64,000 nucleotides of DNA, from contig BMTG01000007.1 of assembly GCA_014649555.1 (NCBI GenBank), positions 310,001-374,000 of the forward strand. The letters are read 5' to 3'. The notes under the pieces are model-generated. The model did not search any database and was not told where the DNA came from. It was given only the letters and a program-made list of their open reading frames with translations. This document shows, one piece after another, positions 61,740 to 64,000 of the stretch. The position numbers were made by a program, and so were the translations under genes. Within the stretch, counting starts at the first letter, position 1; each line of letters opens with the position of its first letter. Origin of the DNA: Streptomyces globisporus. Lineage in GTDB: Bacteria; Actinomycetota; Actinomycetes; Streptomycetales; Streptomycetaceae.

Positions 61740-63062
61740 ATGGCCGATCGCTATCTGCACCTCACCGGCACAGCCCCCGGCCGCTTCCTCACCCGTCGGC
61801 TCGGCCTGCCGCAGCCCGCCCCGCTGCGCCGCTGGACCCTGGAGACCCCGCGCCTGGACGGGCCGCTGCTGCATCTGACCGCCGGGGACTCCGCGATCAC
61901 GGACGAGCTGGCGAAGGCGCTGGCCGCGACCGGGCTGACGGTCGACGCGCAGGCCGCACGGCCCGCCGGGATCGTGCTGGACGCCACCGGGGTCACCTCC
62001 GCCCGGGGTCTCACCGAGGTGCACGCGGCCCTGCACCCTGTTGTACGGTCGCAGGCTCCCGGTGGCCGGATCGTCGTCATCGGCACGCCCCCGTCCTCCG
62101 AGGACCACCATCAGGCCGCTGCCCAGCAGGCGCTGGAGGGTTTCGTCCGGTCGCTGGGGAAGGAGATCGGGCGCGGCTCCACCGCCCAGCTCGTGCGGAT
62201 CCCGGCCGGGGCCGCACCGGGGGCCGCCGAGTCCACCCTCCGCTTCCTCCTCTCCCCGCGCTCCGCCTACGTCAGCGGCCAGGTGATCGAGCTGACCACC
62301 GCCGCCCCGGACCCGGTGGCCGACCAGGACGCCCCGCTCGCCGGACGTACCGCCCTGGTCACCGGCGCGGCGCGGGGCATCGGCGCGTCCGTCGCCTCGG
62401 TGCTGGCCCGCGACGGGGCCCACGTGATCGCGCTGGACGTCCCCCAGGCCCAGGACGACCTGGTGCGCACCGCCGACCGGCTCGGGGCCACCGCGCTGCC
62501 GCTGGACATCACCGCACCCGACGCCGCCGCCCGCATCGCGGCCGCCGCACCGGACGGGCTCGACGTCCTCGTCCACAACGCGGGCATCACCCGCGACCGC
62601 CGCCTCGCCAACATGCCGGCCGACCGCTGGGCCCAGGTCATCGACGTCAACCTCGACAGCGTGCTCCGCACCACGGACGAACTGCTGACCTCGGGCACCC
62701 TGAACCGGGGCGGCCGGGTCGTCGCCACCGCCTCCATCGCGGGCATCGCGGGCAACAACGGCCAGACCAACTACGCGGCCAGCAAGGCCGGCGTCATCGG
62801 CCTCGTCCGCTCGCTCGGCCCGCGCGCCGCCGCCGAGCACGGCGTCACGGTCAACGCGGTGGCCCCCGGGTTCATCGAGACGAAGATGACCGCCGCCGTG
62901 CCGCTCTTCATCCGCGAGGCGGGCCGCCGCATGAACTCCCTGTCCCAGGGCGGGCTTCCGGTGGATGTCGCCGAGGCCGTCGCCTGGTTCGCGCAGCCCG
63001 GCTCCGCCGCCGTCAACGGCCAGGTGCTGCGCGTCTGCGGCCAGAGCCTGCTGGGGGCGTGA
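61740..63062 (+). CDS. 3-oxoacyl reductase, high-molecular-weight FabG (FabG4-like)
   Basis: A 440-residue SDR with an extra N-terminal flavodoxin-like domain (about residues 1-195) before the reductase domain. The catalytic domain has TGAARGIGASVASVLARDGAHVIALDV (about 208-234), HNAGITRDR, Ser in TASIAGIAGN and Tyr-x-x-x-Lys in YAASK, followed by NAVAPGFIETKM. This two-domain length is typical of FabG4, which reduces long 3-oxoacyl-CoA or ACP with NADH. The stop overlaps the MaoC gene's GTG, so the two are coupled. Confidence 0.93.
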   Translation: MADRYLHLTGTAPGRFLTRRLGLPQPAPLRRWTLETPRLDGPLLHLTAGDSAITDELAKALAATGLTVDAQAARPAGIVLDATGVTSARGLTEVHAALHPVVRSQAPGGRIVVIGTPPSSEDHHQAAAQQALEGFVRSLGKEIGRGSTAQLVRIPAGAAPGAAESTLRFLLSPRSAYVSGQVIELTTAAPDPVADQDAPLAGRTALVTGAARGIGASVASVLARDGAHVIALDVPQAQDDLVRTADRLGATALPLDITAPDAAARIAAAAPDGLDVLVHNAGITRDRRLANMPADRWAQVIDVNLDSVLRTTDELLTSGTLNRGGRVVATASIAGIAGNNGQTNYAASKAGVIGLVRSLGPRAAAEHGVTVNAVAPGFIETKMTAAVPLFIREAGRRMNSLSQGGLPVDVAEAVAWFAQPGSAAVNGQVLRVCGQSLLGA

Positions 63063-63067
63063 GACCG

Positions 63068-63895
63068 ATGACCTCACTCAGCGCCCCGCTCGTGCGCGGG
63101 GCCGTCACGTCACTGTTCAAGCGCGCCGGGCGGCCGGACGCCACCCTGCCCCTGGGCCGCCTCGTCCGCCCGGCCGCGCCCGTCGCACCCGGGCCCCTCG
63201 CGGCGTACGCCCGGATCTGCGGGTTCGCGGAGTCCGGCCCGCTGCCGTTGACGTATCCACATGTGCTGGCCTTCCCGCTCACCATGCGGCTGATGACCGA
63301 CCGCGCCTTCCCGCTGCCGGTGCTCGGGCTCGTCCACACCTGGATCGAGATCACCCCGCACCGGGCCGTGCGAGCGACGGAATCGCTCGAACTTGCCGTG
63401 TACGCGGATGGGTTGGCCCCGCACCGGCGGGGCACCGAGGTCACGATGGTGACCGAGGCGCGGGTGGGCGGGGAGCTGGTGTGGGAGTCCCGCAGCGGCT
63501 ATCTCTCCCGGCACGCGACGACGAATGCGGCCGCCTCACCTCACTCGGCCCCGGACGCCGTCGGCGATCTGCCCGCCGTCGCCGAGTGGCGGCTGCCCGG
63601 TGACCTCGGGCGGCGCTACGGGGCCGTCTCCGGGGACCGCAACCCGATCCACCTCCACCCGCTGGCCGCACGGCTGTTCGGCTTTCCCCGGGCCATCGCG
63701 CACGGCATGTGGACGGTCGCCCGCTGTCTGGCCGAGGCGCGGGGCGGAGCCGAAATCCGTTCCGTACGAGCCGAGTTCAAGGCCCCTGTCCTGCTGCCCG
63801 CCACCGTGACGTACGCCGCCGACCCCACCGGGGGCTCCTTCGTGCTGCGCGGGGCGAAGGAGCGCGTTCATCTGGTGGGGACGGTGACGAGGTAG
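63068..63895 (+). CDS. MaoC-like (R)-specific dehydratase (HtdX-like)
   Basis: A 275-residue double-hotdog protein. The hydratase motif YGAVSGDRNPIHLHPLAARLFGFPRAIAHGMW lies at about residues 180-211, with Asp and His as catalytic residues. It should dehydrate (R)-3-hydroxyacyl-CoA or ACP after reduction by the upstream FabG4-like enzyme. ATG 63068 is chosen; GTG 63059 would overlap the upstream stop by 4 bp and is also plausible. Membership in the fadA2/fabG4/htdX-type locus is clear. Confidence 0.9.
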   Translation: MTSLSAPLVRGAVTSLFKRAGRPDATLPLGRLVRPAAPVAPGPLAAYARICGFAESGPLPLTYPHVLAFPLTMRLMTDRAFPLPVLGLVHTWIEITPHRAVRATESLELAVYADGLAPHRRGTEVTMVTEARVGGELVWESRSGYLSRHATTNAAASPHSAPDAVGDLPAVAEWRLPGDLGRRYGAVSGDRNPIHLHPLAARLFGFPRAIAHGMWTVARCLAEARGGAEIRSVRAEFKAPVLLPATVTYAADPTGGSFVLRGAKERVHLVGTVTR

Positions 63896-63903
63896 GCCGG
63901 GAT

Positions 63904-64000
63904 TCAGCGGCGGGTGGACCGCTCCAGGCCGAGGCGGCCGAGGGCACGGTCGTGGACGCGGCTCAGGAGCAGCAGGGCGCACGTGGCACCGATCAGGGCG
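63904..64000 (-). CDS. C-terminal end of a membrane protein (cut by right edge)
   Basis: Reading the minus strand from the edge gives ALIGATCALLLLSRVHDRALG and then ERSTRR before TGA. The hydrophobic stretch followed by a basic tail looks like the last transmembrane helix of a transporter or other membrane protein. Too short to name. Confidence 0.6.
   Translation of the reverse strand, partial: ALIGATCALLLLSRVHDRALGRLGLERSTRR

Overview
This is a high-GC actinobacterial chromosome segment, almost certainly Streptomyces or a close relative. The evidence is strong third-position GC bias, many GTG starts, 4-bp start/stop overlaps, a coenzyme F420 biosynthesis gene (fbiC) beside F420-type luciferase-like oxidoreductases, a WhiJ-like HTH/DUF397/anti-sigma-type ATPase locus, a canonical DmdR/IdeR iron box and Tat-dependent secreted enzymes. 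No rRNA, tRNA, CRISPR array, insertion sequence or prophage was seen.

Layout. 1-2.6 kb: the end of an unknown gene, a lipoprotein, an aldo/keto reductase and a methyltransferase. 2.7-7.5 kb: a two-gene NTP-dependent conflict-type system, a small trypsin-co-occurring protein followed by a 1469-residue trypsin-like protease / STAND ATPase / membrane helix / beta-propeller protein. 7.6-16 kb: fbiC, a HAD-fold protein that has lost its nucleophile, a penicillin-binding protein, an F420-type oxidoreductase, a PHP metallohydrolase broken by an in-frame amber codon, and a small membrane protein. 16-19.8 kb: a perfect iron box between a siderophore-interacting protein and a penicillin-acylase/acetyltransferase fusion. 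19.9-22 kb: a small membrane protein and an APC permease. 22-28.7 kb: a catabolic cluster (aldehyde dehydrogenase, D-aminoacylase-type amidohydrolase, two luciferase-like oxidoreductases, SDR) carrying three similar 17-bp TetR-type operator candidates.

29-46 kb is a pectin and uronate utilisation island: two PL1 pectate lyases, a pectinesterase, a rhamnogalacturonan-acetylesterase-like enzyme, GH43, a sugar ABC importer (binding protein and two permeases, no ATPase), a Gfo/Idh oxidoreductase, a DUF6807 protein, an IlvD/Edd dehydratase, a KdgD-like lyase, a GntR regulator and, divergently, uronate dehydrogenase. Extracellular enzymes would cut and de-esterify pectin, the importer would bring in oligosaccharides, and uronate dehydrogenase, dehydratase and KdgD would carry uronic acids toward 2-ketoglutarate semialdehyde. 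LacI-type operator candidates sharing a GAAAGCGCTT core precede the first pectate lyase and the importer operon.

46-64 kb holds a VOC protein, an aldo/keto reductase, a vapBC pair, a phosphotransferase-like gene, the WhiJ-like locus with two extra small genes, a second secreted GH43 protein, a MOSC protein, a TetR/SDR pair with tandem operators, a secreted M23 peptidase, an unknown secreted protein, a truncated PIN-domain fragment, and a lipid locus (acyl-CoA synthetase, thiolase, divergent FabG4-like reductase and MaoC dehydratase) like the fadA2/fabG4/htdX arrangement of mycobacteria. A membrane protein runs off the right edge.

Most promising leads: the iron-box-controlled acylase/acetyltransferase fusion, the protease-STAND conflict system, the active-site-less HAD protein, the amber-interrupted PHP gene, and an 8-bp tandem repeat inside the sugar-transport operon. 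All assignments come from reading motifs by eye; no database search was run.
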